From assembly GCA_026397965.1 (NCBI GenBank), contig JAPLTU010000039.1:165001-229000 (forward strand): DNA of 64,000 nucleotides, in the 5' to 3' direction. Shown here in pieces: positions 28,957 through 43,300 of this stretch. How positions within the stretch are numbered: position 1 is the stretch's first letter; every line of letters begins with the position of its first letter. This DNA comes from Verrucomicrobiota bacterium. GTDB taxonomy: Bacteria > Verrucomicrobiota > Verrucomicrobiia > Opitutales > UBA953. The notes below the pieces were generated by a model. That model saw nothing but the letters and a program-made list of their open reading frames with translations, was not told the origin of the DNA and did not search any database. A program made the translations under genes and the position numbers.

Positions 28957-30762
28957 ATGAAAGATTTTTTAAAGTCAGTCCTCGCCTCCGCCCTAGGCAC
29001 GTTCATCGCCGGTATGACGACTTGCGCCCTCGTCATCATCGCCGTTGTCGCCCTCGTCAGCTCTGCCGGTAATCGGCCAGAGGCCGCTCAAGCCGTCGTC
29101 AAACCCAAGACCGTCTTGGTGGTCGGCAACGACCTCAGCATTAATGACACTCCCGCCTTCGGCACCCCCGGACTCAGTGATCTCTTCGGCGGCGGCGCCG
29201 GACCGACCCTAGATCTGCTGCGTGCCCTAGAAGCCGTCGACCTCGCCGCTAAAGATAAAAATATCGTGGGCCTGCTGCTTTCCGGCCATCTCCAAGCTGG
29301 GTTGGTGCAAAAAGCCGAATTACGCCAAGCCATTGTGGAATTCAAAAAAACGGGTAAGCCCGTCATCGCTTGGATTGAAAATGGCTCTCAAGGCGAGTTC
29401 TACATGGCCAGTATTGCTGATAAGATTTATATCCACCCAGCCGGCGAAGTTGAATTCAAGGGTCTGGCCTCTTTTAACACGTATTATGGCGAAACCTTCA
29501 AGCGTTTTGGCGTCGGCGTCCAAGTCACGAAAGTCGGTAAGTATAAATCCGCCGTCGAACCCTTTCTGGGCGACCGCATGAGTGAGCCCGCCCGCGAACA
29601 AGAAGAGCTGCTACTCGGCAATATCTGGAAGCGCGTCATCGCGGATGTCGCTTCCGACCGGAAGCTTTCGCAAGCCGCTCTGATTCGGGCCGCCAATACC
29701 GGCGGAGTCTTCAATGCGGAAAAAGCCTTGAGCCTGAAGCTTGTCGACGGGGTCCTCCAACGAGACGAACTCATCGAACGTATGCGTAAGGCGGGGGCTG
29801 GACCCGACGAGAGCAATACCTCCTTTCGCCAGGTTTCACTGAACAAATATGCTCATAAGGTGAAATTTCCTCAAGGGGGTGGTCGCATTGCCGTCGTCTA
29901 CGCCGAAGGGGAAATTGTCGATGGCTGGGGTTCGCCTGAAGACGTCGGCGGCGACCGTCTGGCCCGCGATCTCCGCTTTCTTCGCGGCGACGACAACGTC
30001 AAGGCCATCGTCCTGCGGGTGAACAGCCCAGGCGGTTCGGCCTTTGCGAGCGATATCGTCGCCCGGGAAGTTAGCCTCCTTCGCACTAAAGGCCTTCCGG
30101 TGGTGGTCTCGATGGGCGACGTGGCCGCCAGCGGCGGGTATTATATCGCCGCCAAAGGGAGCGTGATCATGGCGGACCCTTCCACTATCACCGGTTCCAT
30201 CGGGGTCTTCGGCTTACATTTTAATTATGAAGAACTGGCTAAGAAAATTAGCCTGGGCACCGATGGCGTAAAGACGGCGCGCTACGCTGATCTTCTGGAG
30301 ATGCACCGCGCCGCCAGTCCTGAAGAGTTAGCCGTCATCCAAATTATGGTCGATGGGGTGTACGAAGACTTTCTTAAAATCGTAGCTGAAGGACGCAAGA
30401 TGAACCGGGACGACGTGCATGAAATCGCCCAGGGCCGCGTCTGGATCGGCAGCATGGCGAAGGACATTAAACTTGTCGATCGCTTCGGCGGTCTGCGCGA
30501 TGCGATCAAACTCGCGGCGCAAATGGCGAAATTAAATTCCGTCGAAATCATCCAAGTACCCAGCCTGCATTCCGGCCGGGAAAACTTCCTTCAGAAAATT
30601 CTTTCCAATGACGACAATGAGTCGCCTTTGTTTGCCCAAACTTCGGGTCATGACCCCGCCCTACTCTTCCTCCGCTCCCATCTTGAAACCTTACGCTCCC
30701 TGCGGGCCCTCAACGACCCCAAGGGCGTTTATTTAAGCTGTCCTGCCAAGCCCATCCGCTAA
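28957..30762 (+). CDS. sppA: signal peptide peptidase SppA, 67K type
   Basis: 601 residues. One N-terminal membrane anchor (about 8-33) is followed by two tandem SppA domains. The catalytic Lys is in GKYKSAVEPFLGDRM (about residue 197) and the nucleophile Ser in GDVAASGGYYIAA (about 392); they lie in different halves, as in E. coli SppA. The enzyme degrades leftover signal peptides in the inner membrane, active site facing the periplasm. It is monocistronic, with a 135-base leader upstream and convergent with the M48 lipoprotein gene 9 bases away. Confidence 0.93.
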   Translation: MKDFLKSVLASALGTFIAGMTTCALVIIAVVALVSSAGNRPEAAQAVVKPKTVLVVGNDLSINDTPAFGTPGLSDLFGGGAGPTLDLLRALEAVDLAAKDKNIVGLLLSGHLQAGLVQKAELRQAIVEFKKTGKPVIAWIENGSQGEFYMASIADKIYIHPAGEVEFKGLASFNTYYGETFKRFGVGVQVTKVGKYKSAVEPFLGDRMSEPAREQEELLLGNIWKRVIADVASDRKLSQAALIRAANTGGVFNAEKALSLKLVDGVLQRDELIERMRKAGAGPDESNTSFRQVSLNKYAHKVKFPQGGGRIAVVYAEGEIVDGWGSPEDVGGDRLARDLRFLRGDDNVKAIVLRVNSPGGSAFASDIVAREVSLLRTKGLPVVVSMGDVAASGGYYIAAKGSVIMADPSTITGSIGVFGLHFNYEELAKKISLGTDGVKTARYADLLEMHRAASPEELAVIQIMVDGVYEDFLKIVAEGRKMNRDDVHEIAQGRVWIGSMAKDIKLVDRFGGLRDAIKLAAQMAKLNSVEIIQVPSLHSGRENFLQKILSNDDNESPLFAQTSGHDPALLFLRSHLETLRSLRALNDPKGVYLSCPAKPIR

Positions 30763-30771
30763 GAATAACCC

Positions 30772-31545
30772 TTAGGGCTTACTTGGCATCTGCGCCTTGG
30801 CTTCGGGCAGCCAAGCTTGCAGCTGTTTGATGCGCGTGGCGTCCGCTGGGTGCGTGGAAAGGAATTCGGGAGGGCGTGACCCGCCTATCTTGGCAAACCG
30901 AGCCCAGAAGGCCGGCGCCGCCTCGGGATTGTAGCCCGCTCGGGCCATGAACATCAACCCGAGGTGGTCAGCCTCAGACTCGTGGCTGCGGCTGAAAGGA
31001 AGCAGAATCCCGACTTGGGCGCCCACCCCAACGGCAGCCATCCAGGTCGCTCGAGTCTGGGAGGACTTATTCTTAGTCGCCTCATCGGTGATCGCCGCGA
31101 CCATCGCGACGCCGAGGCCTTGAGAAATCCGTTCGGCGCCATGTCGGCAGATGACGTGCGAGACTTCGTGGCCAAGAATGACCGCAACATCATCATCCGT
31201 CGGAGCATATTGGAACATACCGGAATTAAAACCGATTCTCCCTCCCGGCATCGCGAAGGCATTCGGGCTCTTGTCGTCAATAATCGCAAATTCCCACTTC
31301 GCAGCCGGTGGCAAGACTCCGCTGCGGTCATCGCGACGGGCGGAAGCGACGATCTTGAGGCCGATTTCCTTGATTTTTGCCAGGCGCGCGTCGTTTGGCA
31401 ATTTCTTCATCTTTGAAAATTCGCCAGACGACATCGAAGCCACTTCTGATTCGTTCACCATGATGAATTGGGAGCGACCAGTAACCGGTGCGTTCTGACA
31501 GGCGACCAAACCGAGGGCGACCAGCGATAGGACAAGGAAGCGCAT
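30772..31545 (-). CDS. M48 family metallopeptidase lipoprotein
   Basis: 257 residues from the ATG at 31545 (MRFLVLSLVALGLVAC); the frame is open further upstream inside the preceding gene, which is a shadow. The lipobox LVAC gives a lipidated Cys. The zinc motif is GHEVSHVICRHGAE, with the third ligand Glu in SHESEADHLGL. The fold is that of BepA/LoiP-like periplasmic metalloproteases that maintain outer-membrane proteins. It starts 8 bases after the Wzc-like gene stop, so it belongs to the polysaccharide export operon and may trim or check the exporter. Confidence 0.9.
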   Translation of the reverse strand: MRFLVLSLVALGLVACQNAPVTGRSQFIMVNESEVASMSSGEFSKMKKLPNDARLAKIKEIGLKIVASARRDDRSGVLPPAAKWEFAIIDDKSPNAFAMPGGRIGFNSGMFQYAPTDDDVAVILGHEVSHVICRHGAERISQGLGVAMVAAITDEATKNKSSQTRATWMAAVGVGAQVGILLPFSRSHESEADHLGLMFMARAGYNPEAAPAFWARFAKIGGSRPPEFLSTHPADATRIKQLQAWLPEAKAQMPSKP

Positions 31546-31553
31546 CGCCGTGA

Positions 31554-33884
31554 TCAAGCTTTCGGGGGCTCTTCCGCAGGTGGCGCCTCCGCGGCATCGG
31601 TGTAATATTTGCGATACGAAGAATCGTAAGAGTCCGTGTAGGTCGATGCCATCCGAAGGGACATGCGATTGAGCACTACGCCGAGCAGCGGTGCACCGGC
31701 TTCGCGCAAACGAGCCAGACACGATAGCGCGTTGCGCATATTCACGACATTGAAGCGCACGACATAAAGGACACCGTCTATCTTGGGAAGCACGTGCAGC
31801 GCGTCGGACACCGCTCCGATCGGCGGAGAGTCAATGAAGATGCGGTCGTAACGACCGCGCAGCTCCTCGATCATTGCGGTGAACTTCGGATTATTAATAA
31901 CCTGCGTCGGGTTTTTGCAGCTCATCCCCACGGGAAGCACGTCAAGCCCTGGGGCCACTTCCTTCACGATGGCTTCATCCAACGTCATTTCGCCGTTAAA
32001 CCATCGGCTGATACCTGAGTCGCCCGTGAAACCAAGGGAAGGTCCGACGTTAGGCAAACGAAGGTCGGCATCGATGACCAGCACGCGTTCGGCATGTTGG
32101 GCGAAAACCAGCGCCAAGTTCGTTGCGATAAAAGTCTTACCTTCACTGGGTCGCGTCGAAGTGACCAGGAATACCTTGCTGGCAGTGATTGTCTGATTGA
32201 CCTTCATCGCCGAGTAGAGGGCGCGAATTGCTTCCGCAGCGATTTTGTCCTTGTCCTGCCGAGCGAGCAAAGCCCGGTCCGGACCCGTCGTAACTGTCAC
32301 CTTGGGCACCGTACCTAACAAGGGGAGACCGAGCCCGCCTTCGACATCCCGGGCGGATTTGATGCGGTCATCGAAAGTCCCCATCAGGACGATGAGGCCG
32401 ACCCCGAAGAAAACGCCCAAGCCTAGGCCCATCAAGGCATTGAAATAGTAATTCTTGTTGATGGGCTTATCGGCCACCGACGGCATATCGAGCACGCGAA
32501 TGGAAGTGCTCGTCCCCGAAGTGGAGGAACGCAGTTTGGCCTCCTCGTAGCTTAATTTTAAACGGCTCAGGAATTCTTCGCTGGCACGCACGTCTTTATC
32601 CACTCGCTCCAATTCCACATTGGCGGCCTGGAGTTTGGAAATCTCTTCTTCTTTCGTGCCCAAATTCCGGATAATGGCATCCGACCGAGATTTGGCATTC
32701 TGCAAGGACGCCTGAATCCGATTCACTGAGAGGATGACCGCTTGATCCAGTTCCTTGCGCGTCTGGTCGAGTTGCTCGCGGTTTAAGATCAACGTAGGAT
32801 GTTGGTCCGTATATTTCTTTTCCATCGTGCTTAAGGTCACCTTCAAATCCGTGACCTTGGAGACGAGCGTTGACACTCGCTCATCCGTGCGCACTTGGGC
32901 GAGGTCACACGGATCTTTTCCGGCTTTCTTATATTCCTGAAGAAGGGCGCAGATGATTTCCAGCTCATCAATCTGCTTGCGAGCCTCTTCGCGGTCTTTC
33001 ACCAGAACCGCCCGTTCGGCCGTGAGTGTGTTAGTGTCTTTAGCGATTGAGAGCAGTTTCTGGTTACGGATGATCTCATTCTTCTGCTCATAAAGCTTCC
33101 GCACCTTGTCTTCCAATGATTCGATTTCGATGCGGGCTTTTTCGACGAGTGGGTTGGTGATCGTCAGACGCTCGTCTTCGCTGTATTTCTGAATCGCTTC
33201 GCAAAACAACCTCGCCACCTGGCGGGCCAGGTCGCGGTTCGGGTGCGTGAACTCCACGCTCACCACCAAAGTCTGACGCTGTGGGTTGACGCCGCGCTGC
33301 CGGGCGAAAACTTCCTGCTCCGTCAATGGACCACTGAAGACATTGCCCATCTGGTAGGGCTCGAGCACCATCTTTTTTTCCGCCGTGGTGAGGCGCTTTG
33401 AAACGCCTTCGATGATGGTGGCGCTCCGCATCGCTTCGACTGCGGTGAAGAAGTCGTCGTTACCGACGATCTTGAAATTATCTTCCGCCGCCGAATTACC
33501 GCCCCCGATATTAGGCGTTAGGCGAAAGATTCGCAGTCGGCCCGTGGCTCGATATTCGGGCATCGTGTTATAGGTAAAGAGCAGGCCGACGGTGACAAAG
33601 ATTAGCGCTGAGAGGATAATCCACCAGAAGCGCTCGCGCAACATGGCGAGGTAAGCCATGACTGGGTTGGCAGCTTCGCCCGCCCCGTAACGACCGTAGC
33701 CGTAACTGGCATTACCATACTGGGGATTCCCGTAGCCGGAATTACCACCACCGTAATTGCCGGCACCGTAGGAACCATAGCCTCTGCCGTAATTTCCCTG
33801 ATTACCATAGGAGCCGTAACCCCGACCGCCCCGAGAGTTGCCTTCGGCTGGTGGTTTTTCGGGCGTAGGATTTGGTTGCTCCAT
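31554..33884 (-). CDS. Wzc-like polysaccharide co-polymerase with tyrosine kinase domain
   Basis: 776 residues. The N-terminal ~70 residues are Gly/Tyr/Asn-rich (repeated GYGSYG, NYGRG and GGGNSGYG units). TM1 (about 88-106), a periplasmic Wzz domain with long coiled coil, and TM2 (about 475-495) follow. The BY-kinase domain has Walker A TSTRPSEGKTFIATN, Walker A' LVIDADLR and Walker B IFIDSPP. The tail has a Tyr cluster, YTDSYDSSYRKYYT, the expected autophosphorylation site. It controls exopolysaccharide chain length and export. The low-complexity cytoplasmic N-terminus is unusual for the family. Confidence 0.92.
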   Translation of the reverse strand: MEQPNPTPEKPPAEGNSRGGRGYGSYGNQGNYGRGYGSYGAGNYGGGNSGYGNPQYGNASYGYGRYGAGEAANPVMAYLAMLRERFWWIILSALIFVTVGLLFTYNTMPEYRATGRLRIFRLTPNIGGGNSAAEDNFKIVGNDDFFTAVEAMRSATIIEGVSKRLTTAEKKMVLEPYQMGNVFSGPLTEQEVFARQRGVNPQRQTLVVSVEFTHPNRDLARQVARLFCEAIQKYSEDERLTITNPLVEKARIEIESLEDKVRKLYEQKNEIIRNQKLLSIAKDTNTLTAERAVLVKDREEARKQIDELEIICALLQEYKKAGKDPCDLAQVRTDERVSTLVSKVTDLKVTLSTMEKKYTDQHPTLILNREQLDQTRKELDQAVILSVNRIQASLQNAKSRSDAIIRNLGTKEEEISKLQAANVELERVDKDVRASEEFLSRLKLSYEEAKLRSSTSGTSTSIRVLDMPSVADKPINKNYYFNALMGLGLGVFFGVGLIVLMGTFDDRIKSARDVEGGLGLPLLGTVPKVTVTTGPDRALLARQDKDKIAAEAIRALYSAMKVNQTITASKVFLVTSTRPSEGKTFIATNLALVFAQHAERVLVIDADLRLPNVGPSLGFTGDSGISRWFNGEMTLDEAIVKEVAPGLDVLPVGMSCKNPTQVINNPKFTAMIEELRGRYDRIFIDSPPIGAVSDALHVLPKIDGVLYVVRFNVVNMRNALSCLARLREAGAPLLGVVLNRMSLRMASTYTDSYDSSYRKYYTDAAEAPPAEEPPKA

Positions 33885-33895
33885 AAAATTAGTGA

Positions 33896-34570
33896 TTAAA
33901 TGCGGCTATCATCGACATAAATCTGGTCTTCATCTTCGAGGACGAAGTCAGGATCGTCGCCCGAATCGATGCGCCTCATATCCTTACTGATGACCTGCAT
34001 GACCCCGTCGCGCATCCGTTTTACGGCGACATCAGAGCGACGACCGCGCGGCAAGATCCCGCCCGCCATGGAAAGAGCTCGACCCAAAGTCAGCGTTTCT
34101 TCAGGCGGGACAGGAACCGGGCCGGGTTTACCCACATAACCTGAGACGTAAACGCGACGCTCCGAATAACTGACAATCGAGATCACGACCTGAGGCTCCT
34201 TGAAGTATTTACGAAATCTGACCGCGATCTCATCTTGCGCCTGGCTCAAGGTTAGGCCGGCAACAGGTATTAGTTGTTTGACGAAAGGAATATCAACGGT
34301 GCCGTCGGGATTGATCCGCCGCTCGATCTGGGTGTCGATTTCGTTAATGACCCCGACCCGAATGAAATCCCGGGCGCGTAAGCGGTAAGTGTTCCGACTT
34401 TCGACGGGCTTAGTGACGACAGCCAGCCCAGCATTAACTGGCACTTCGGCTACAACCGGGGTCCCCGTGTCGACATCCTGCGTCGTCTCGGCGACCGGCG
34501 CAGAACGGGTGCAGGCCATCAGAAACACGGTCATCAGCACCCCACAGGTGGCCTTTAAGGAATATGACAT
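33896..34570 (-). CDS. polysaccharide export lipoprotein (Wza-like)
   Basis: 224 residues. The signal sequence ends in the lipobox LMAC, giving a lipidated Cys. A Poly_export domain (YRLRARDFIRVGV, INPDGTVDIPFV) and a SLBB-type segment (VYVSGYVGKPGPVPVPPEETL) follow. It is shorter than Wza and lacks an evident C-terminal outer-membrane helix, so the exit pore may involve the barrel protein encoded just upstream. It lies 11 bases before the Wzc-like gene. Confidence 0.9.
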   Translation of the reverse strand: MSYSLKATCGVLMTVFLMACTRSAPVAETTQDVDTGTPVVAEVPVNAGLAVVTKPVESRNTYRLRARDFIRVGVINEIDTQIERRINPDGTVDIPFVKQLIPVAGLTLSQAQDEIAVRFRKYFKEPQVVISIVSYSERRVYVSGYVGKPGPVPVPPEETLTLGRALSMAGGILPRGRRSDVAVKRMRDGVMQVISKDMRRIDSGDDPDFVLEDEDQIYVDDSRI

Positions 34571-34640
34571 GGCAGTAAAGTATGACGAATGATAAGGACG
34601 GTCAATCCGCCCCTCTGTTACCGCGACCCCAAAAGGCTTC

Positions 34641-35921
34641 TTAATAACGGAAAGAGGCGGAGGCCGTCAGGGCATTCTGTTGGAAACTGGCAGAGGTCAC
34701 GGGCTTGATCTTGGAATCCGTAAAACTGTAGCTAGCCTGGAAGCTCAGGTGGTTATTATACTTAAAGTCCGTACCAAAGGTATAGACCATGGTGCCGACC
34801 TCGGTTGAACCGGCAACGACATCGTTCTTGGTCACCGATAAATTGAGGTTCATGTCCGACAGCGCCGCGAAAGTCACCACATAGGTGTACGACTTGGAAG
34901 CGCTCGTCCCACCGGTAGCGGAAGGTGTTGTATCCCGAGAAAGCGTCAGGTTATGGCTGATACGCTCCGTGAGGACGTGCGAGGCATTGATCGAATAAGA
35001 CAGATTGCCGGTGGACGCACCATTATCCGTTCGCGAATTAGCGTAGCCAATCTTTGCGGTAAGATTGATCTTACCTGATTCGGTGGGCTGACCCTTGGCC
35101 GTCAGGCCATAAAAATCTTTCTTGAATTGCTTCGACGTCAAGGCGGGGCGAACAGGTGTGATTATGTTCAAATAAGGCGCAGCCGAATAATCTGTGACCG
35201 TGTGTTCGAAATTGAAGCCGAAGGATAATTTTTCGAATGCCTGGTAATCAAAGCTGATTGGCATGGCCTTGGTGTTTAATTCCGAAAGCGTGTTCGTATT
35301 GTAAATGTCATTCGTTTCGACTACAAGAAGGGTCGCGGGATCGTCAGGGACATGGGTGATCGTAGGATTGAGATAATGGTTATAGCTGTTCGTGAAGCCG
35401 GTGCTCAGCTTAATCTTTTCTGTCAATTTATAGTCGATATCGATGGAGTGAGAGTAATTAGCTTGGCGGACGAGGGTGGCCGAAAAGACGTTAGGATTGA
35501 CGCCATTCAAGGCCAGATTGTCATTTCGGGCGGAAACCCGGTAGGAAGAATCCAGCGTCACGGTCAGAGGACCACCCGAAGCGAAACGAAGATTGCCGCT
35601 CAAGGCATCGCGCGAGTCTTCTAGGCCACGGAACTCGGCCTTATTAAAGTAAACGTAGCTGCGTTTTGCCGTGAGGCTTAAGGAGATTGGGGTGTCTTTC
35701 CCGTACTCCAAGGCGAGCCCTGGGGTCACGGTCCAATTCGTGGCCGCCTTAGCGCTGGCTGCGGAATAAAGATTGTCTGTAATTTCAAGTGCGACCGAGG
35801 AGTCGAAGAAAATATCGGTGTCATCCCCGATTTGCACCAGCGGAGAAGAAGGGATCCAATTCGCTGCATGGGCTACTGGCAGAATTGAGAGACAAGAAGC
35901 CGCGATAAGAAAGCGTGTCAT
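34641..35921 (-). CDS. outer-membrane beta-barrel protein of the exopolysaccharide cluster
   Basis: 426 residues from the ATG at 35921 (MTRFLIAASCLSILPVAHA, a signal peptide). The rest is alternating polar/hydrophobic strands with aromatic girdles (LSLTAKRSYVYFNKAEF, LTVTLDSSYRVSARN), ending in an aromatic residue (FRY), as expected for a Bam substrate. Its place directly upstream of wza- and wzc-like genes suggests the outer-membrane component or secretin-like pore of the exporter. The frame is open 24 codons upstream without signal-like sequence. Confidence 0.8.
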   Translation of the reverse strand: MTRFLIAASCLSILPVAHAANWIPSSPLVQIGDDTDIFFDSSVALEITDNLYSAASAKAATNWTVTPGLALEYGKDTPISLSLTAKRSYVYFNKAEFRGLEDSRDALSGNLRFASGGPLTVTLDSSYRVSARNDNLALNGVNPNVFSATLVRQANYSHSIDIDYKLTEKIKLSTGFTNSYNHYLNPTITHVPDDPATLLVVETNDIYNTNTLSELNTKAMPISFDYQAFEKLSFGFNFEHTVTDYSAAPYLNIITPVRPALTSKQFKKDFYGLTAKGQPTESGKINLTAKIGYANSRTDNGASTGNLSYSINASHVLTERISHNLTLSRDTTPSATGGTSASKSYTYVVTFAALSDMNLNLSVTKNDVVAGSTEVGTMVYTFGTDFKYNNHLSFQASYSFTDSKIKPVTSASFQQNALTASASFRY

Positions 35922-35990
35922 GATGAGGAAGAGATTAGGGGAAGTATTCAGGTATGATAATAAACGTATTGGTATCAATCCCCAAAAGAC

Positions 35991-36034
35991 CAAAAAAGAG
36001 CCTCCTGCCTGCTTACAGCAGGGCGGGAGGCTCT
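35991..36034 (-). terminator. rho-independent terminator after rpoC
   Basis: On the minus strand AGAGCCTCCCGCCCTGC pairs with GCAGGCAGGAGGCTCT (35997-36034), followed by TTTTTT. It closes the rplK-to-rpoC transcript before the exopolysaccharide operon. Confidence 0.9.
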
Positions 36035-36061
36035 AAATCTTAATCTTAACTTGTTTGACGC

Positions 36062-40295
<4,234 letters not shown>

Positions 40296-40330
40296 GTCGT
40301 ATAAGATTTAGTTGGGTGGACGTGGGTCGC

Positions 40331-43300
40331 TTAGTTGCGCTCGGCGGGATTAGGCGAGCCAGTGCCAAGACGAACGTCTAGGCAAAGGGCCTGCATTTCC
40401 TTCATGAGAACGTTGAAAGATTGGGGCGTGCCGCTGACCAGGGTGTTATCACCCTTGACGAGCTGCTCGTAAATCTTGGTGCGTCCGGCGACGTCGTCGG
40501 ATTTCACGGTAAGGAGTTCCTGCAAGGTGTAAGCCGCACCGTATGCTTCCAAGGCCCATACTTCCATTTCACCGAAGCGCTGACCGCCGTATTGGGCTTT
40601 ACCGCCCAAGGGCTGCTGCGTGATGAGGCTGTAAGGACCGGTCGCACGGGCGTGGATCTTATCGGCCACGAGGTGATTCAATTTCATCATGTAGATGTAA
40701 CCGACCACGACGTCTTGGTCGAACGCTTCGCCGGTATGTCCATTGATGAGCATCGCCTTCCCGGTCTCAGGCAAGTTGGCCTGTTTCAGGTATTCGCGAA
40801 TCTGCTTCTCGGGGATGCCGTCGAAGATCGGGGTAGCCACCTTGAGTCCGAGCTTGGAACAAGCCCAACCCAGGTGGGTTTCCAGAACCTGACCGACGTT
40901 CATACGAGAAGGAACGCCTAAAGGATTGAGGCAGATGTCTACCGGGGTGCCGTCGGTCAAGTATGGCATATCTTCAATCGGAACGATACGGGCGACAACG
41001 CCCTTATTGCCGTGTCGACCCGCCATCTTGTCGCCGACCTGGATTTTGCGCTTGGTGGCGATGTAAACTTTTACGTTCTTGATAGCGCCGCCTTCGTCGA
41101 TGCCTTGCTCAATCGCTTCGACCTTACGGGCGCGCTCTTGCTCCAGTTCATCAAAACGACGGTGGTAGCCATCGACAATCTGCCGGATTTTCTGCTTCAC
41201 CGGCGAATCATTCATCTCGATGGAACGAGAGACCGAGGCCAAGCGACGAAGTAGCGTCTTGGTAATCTTGCGATTAGCAGGGATGATGGCTTCGCCGGTT
41301 TCGGAATTCTTGACGTCGAGCGGGATTTTTTCTCCGAGGAGGATATTCGAGAGAGATTCCGTCATTTCTTCGCGCAGGCGAGAATCGGCGGTGCGGTACT
41401 CTTCGTTGACCTTCTTCAACGCGCGGCGTTGGTCGTTGGGTGAAAGTCGTCCATCGTCCTTATCGGTACGGGAGGAAACCTTCACATCCATGATGATACC
41501 GGAAATACCCGAGGGCACGCGCAGGGAAGTATCCTTAACGTCGCGAGCCTTCTCACCGAAGATCGCCCGGAGGAGTTTTTCTTCAGGGGCCAGGTCGCCT
41601 TCGCTCTTCGGCGTGATCTTACCGACGAGGATATCATCGGGCTTCACTTCGGCACCGATACGGATGACACCGTCGCGGTTGAGGTTGCGCAGGGCTTCTT
41701 CGCCGAGATTGGGGATGTCGCGCGTGATCTGTTCAGGTCCGAGCTTCGTGTCCCGAGCCGTCACTTCGAATTCTTCGATGTGCACGGAAGTGAAGACGTC
41801 GTCCTTAATCAGACGTTCGGAGAGCAAGATAGCATCTTCGAAGTTATAACCGTTCCAGGGCATGAAGCCGACAAGGACGTTACGGCCTAAGGCGAGCTCA
41901 CCCTTATCAGTCGCGGCACCGTCGGCGATGATATCGCCGACTTTGACCTTATCGCCACGACGCACCAACGGGCGTTGGTTGAAGCAGGTGGACGAATTGG
42001 TCTTCAAAAATTTACGAAGGTCATAGACATAAATGCCTTTGGATTCATCGGTCTTGAATTTCTTATTCTCGAGCTGCGCATGGACAACTTCGCCGTCTTT
42101 GGTGATGACGATTCGACGAGAGTCAGCAGCGGCGACAATACCGGCACCTTCGGAAACTATGACGGTCTTCGAGTCGATGGCGACTCGGCGCTCTAGGCCG
42201 GTGCCCACGAGCGGGGCTTCGGTGATCACGAGCGGTACGCCTTGGCGTTGCATGTTGGAACCCATGAGCGCGCGGTTAGCGTCGTCATGCTCCAGGAAAG
42301 GAATAAGAGCAGCGGCGACTGACACCACTTGTTGGGGCGAAACGTCCATGTAGTCGACGTCTTCGGGTTCGACTTCGAGGATATCGTCGCGGAAACGCAC
42401 GGTAACCTTGCCCTTTAATCGGCTGGTTTCGTCTAGTTCCGAGTTTGCTTGGGCGACCTTGAATTTTTCTTCCTGGTCGGCCGTCATGAATTCAACTTGG
42501 TTGGAAACCTTGCCGCGGACTACCTTCCGGTAGGGGGCTTCAATGAAACCGAATTCATTGATGCGGGCGTAGGTGGACAGCGAATTGATCAAACCGATAT
42601 TCGGACCTTCTGGAGTCTCAATCGGGCAGATACGGCCGTAGTGGGACGGATGGACGTCGCGGACTTCAAAGCCGGCACGATCGCGATTCAGACCTCCGGG
42701 CCCGAGGGCGGAGAGGCGGCGCTTGTGGGTCAGTTCAGCAAGCGGGTTAATCTGGTCCATCAACTGACTCAGCTGACTGCGGGCAAAGAACTCGCGGATC
42801 GCGTTGCCGAATGGCTTGGGGTTAACCAGCTTCTGGGGCGTGATTGAATCAACGCTTTGGTCATACTCGTTGATGCGAGCCTTAACGGTCTTGACCACAT
42901 TCTTGAGTCCGGCACGGCACTGATTGGCCAAGAGTTCGCCAACGTTACGAACGCGACGTGATCCCAAGTGGTCGATGTCGTCGATCGCACCGTCGCCGGC
43001 ACGAAGCTTACAAAGCAATTTAGTCGCTTCGACAATATCTTCGGGGGTGATTGTCCGGGTATCGAGGGAAACGTTCAGGCTCAACTTCTGGTTGAGCTTA
43101 TAACGACCGACGCGGCCGAGGTCGTAACGGAGAGGATCTTGGAAGAGGCGCTGCATGTGAGCGCGAGCTCCCTTGACGTTCACGGGCTCGCCGGGGCGAA
43201 GCTTACGGAAGATTTCCTTAAGGGCTTCTTCTTCGTTACGGACCGTACCGATATCTTTACGCAGCGAGAGAATGACCGCACCGTCGTCGAACTGAGTGTC

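Noticed and set aside
33600..33808. Separate small gene in another frame of the Gly/Tyr-rich region
   Set aside because: Its repetitive Val/Ile/Thr composition merely mirrors the low-complexity DNA of the Wzc-like gene.
42700..42800. Natural rifampicin resistance from Leu514/Ile518 in RpoB
   Set aside because: These positions vary between phyla; the key Asp516, His526 and Ser531 are conserved, so no prediction is justified.
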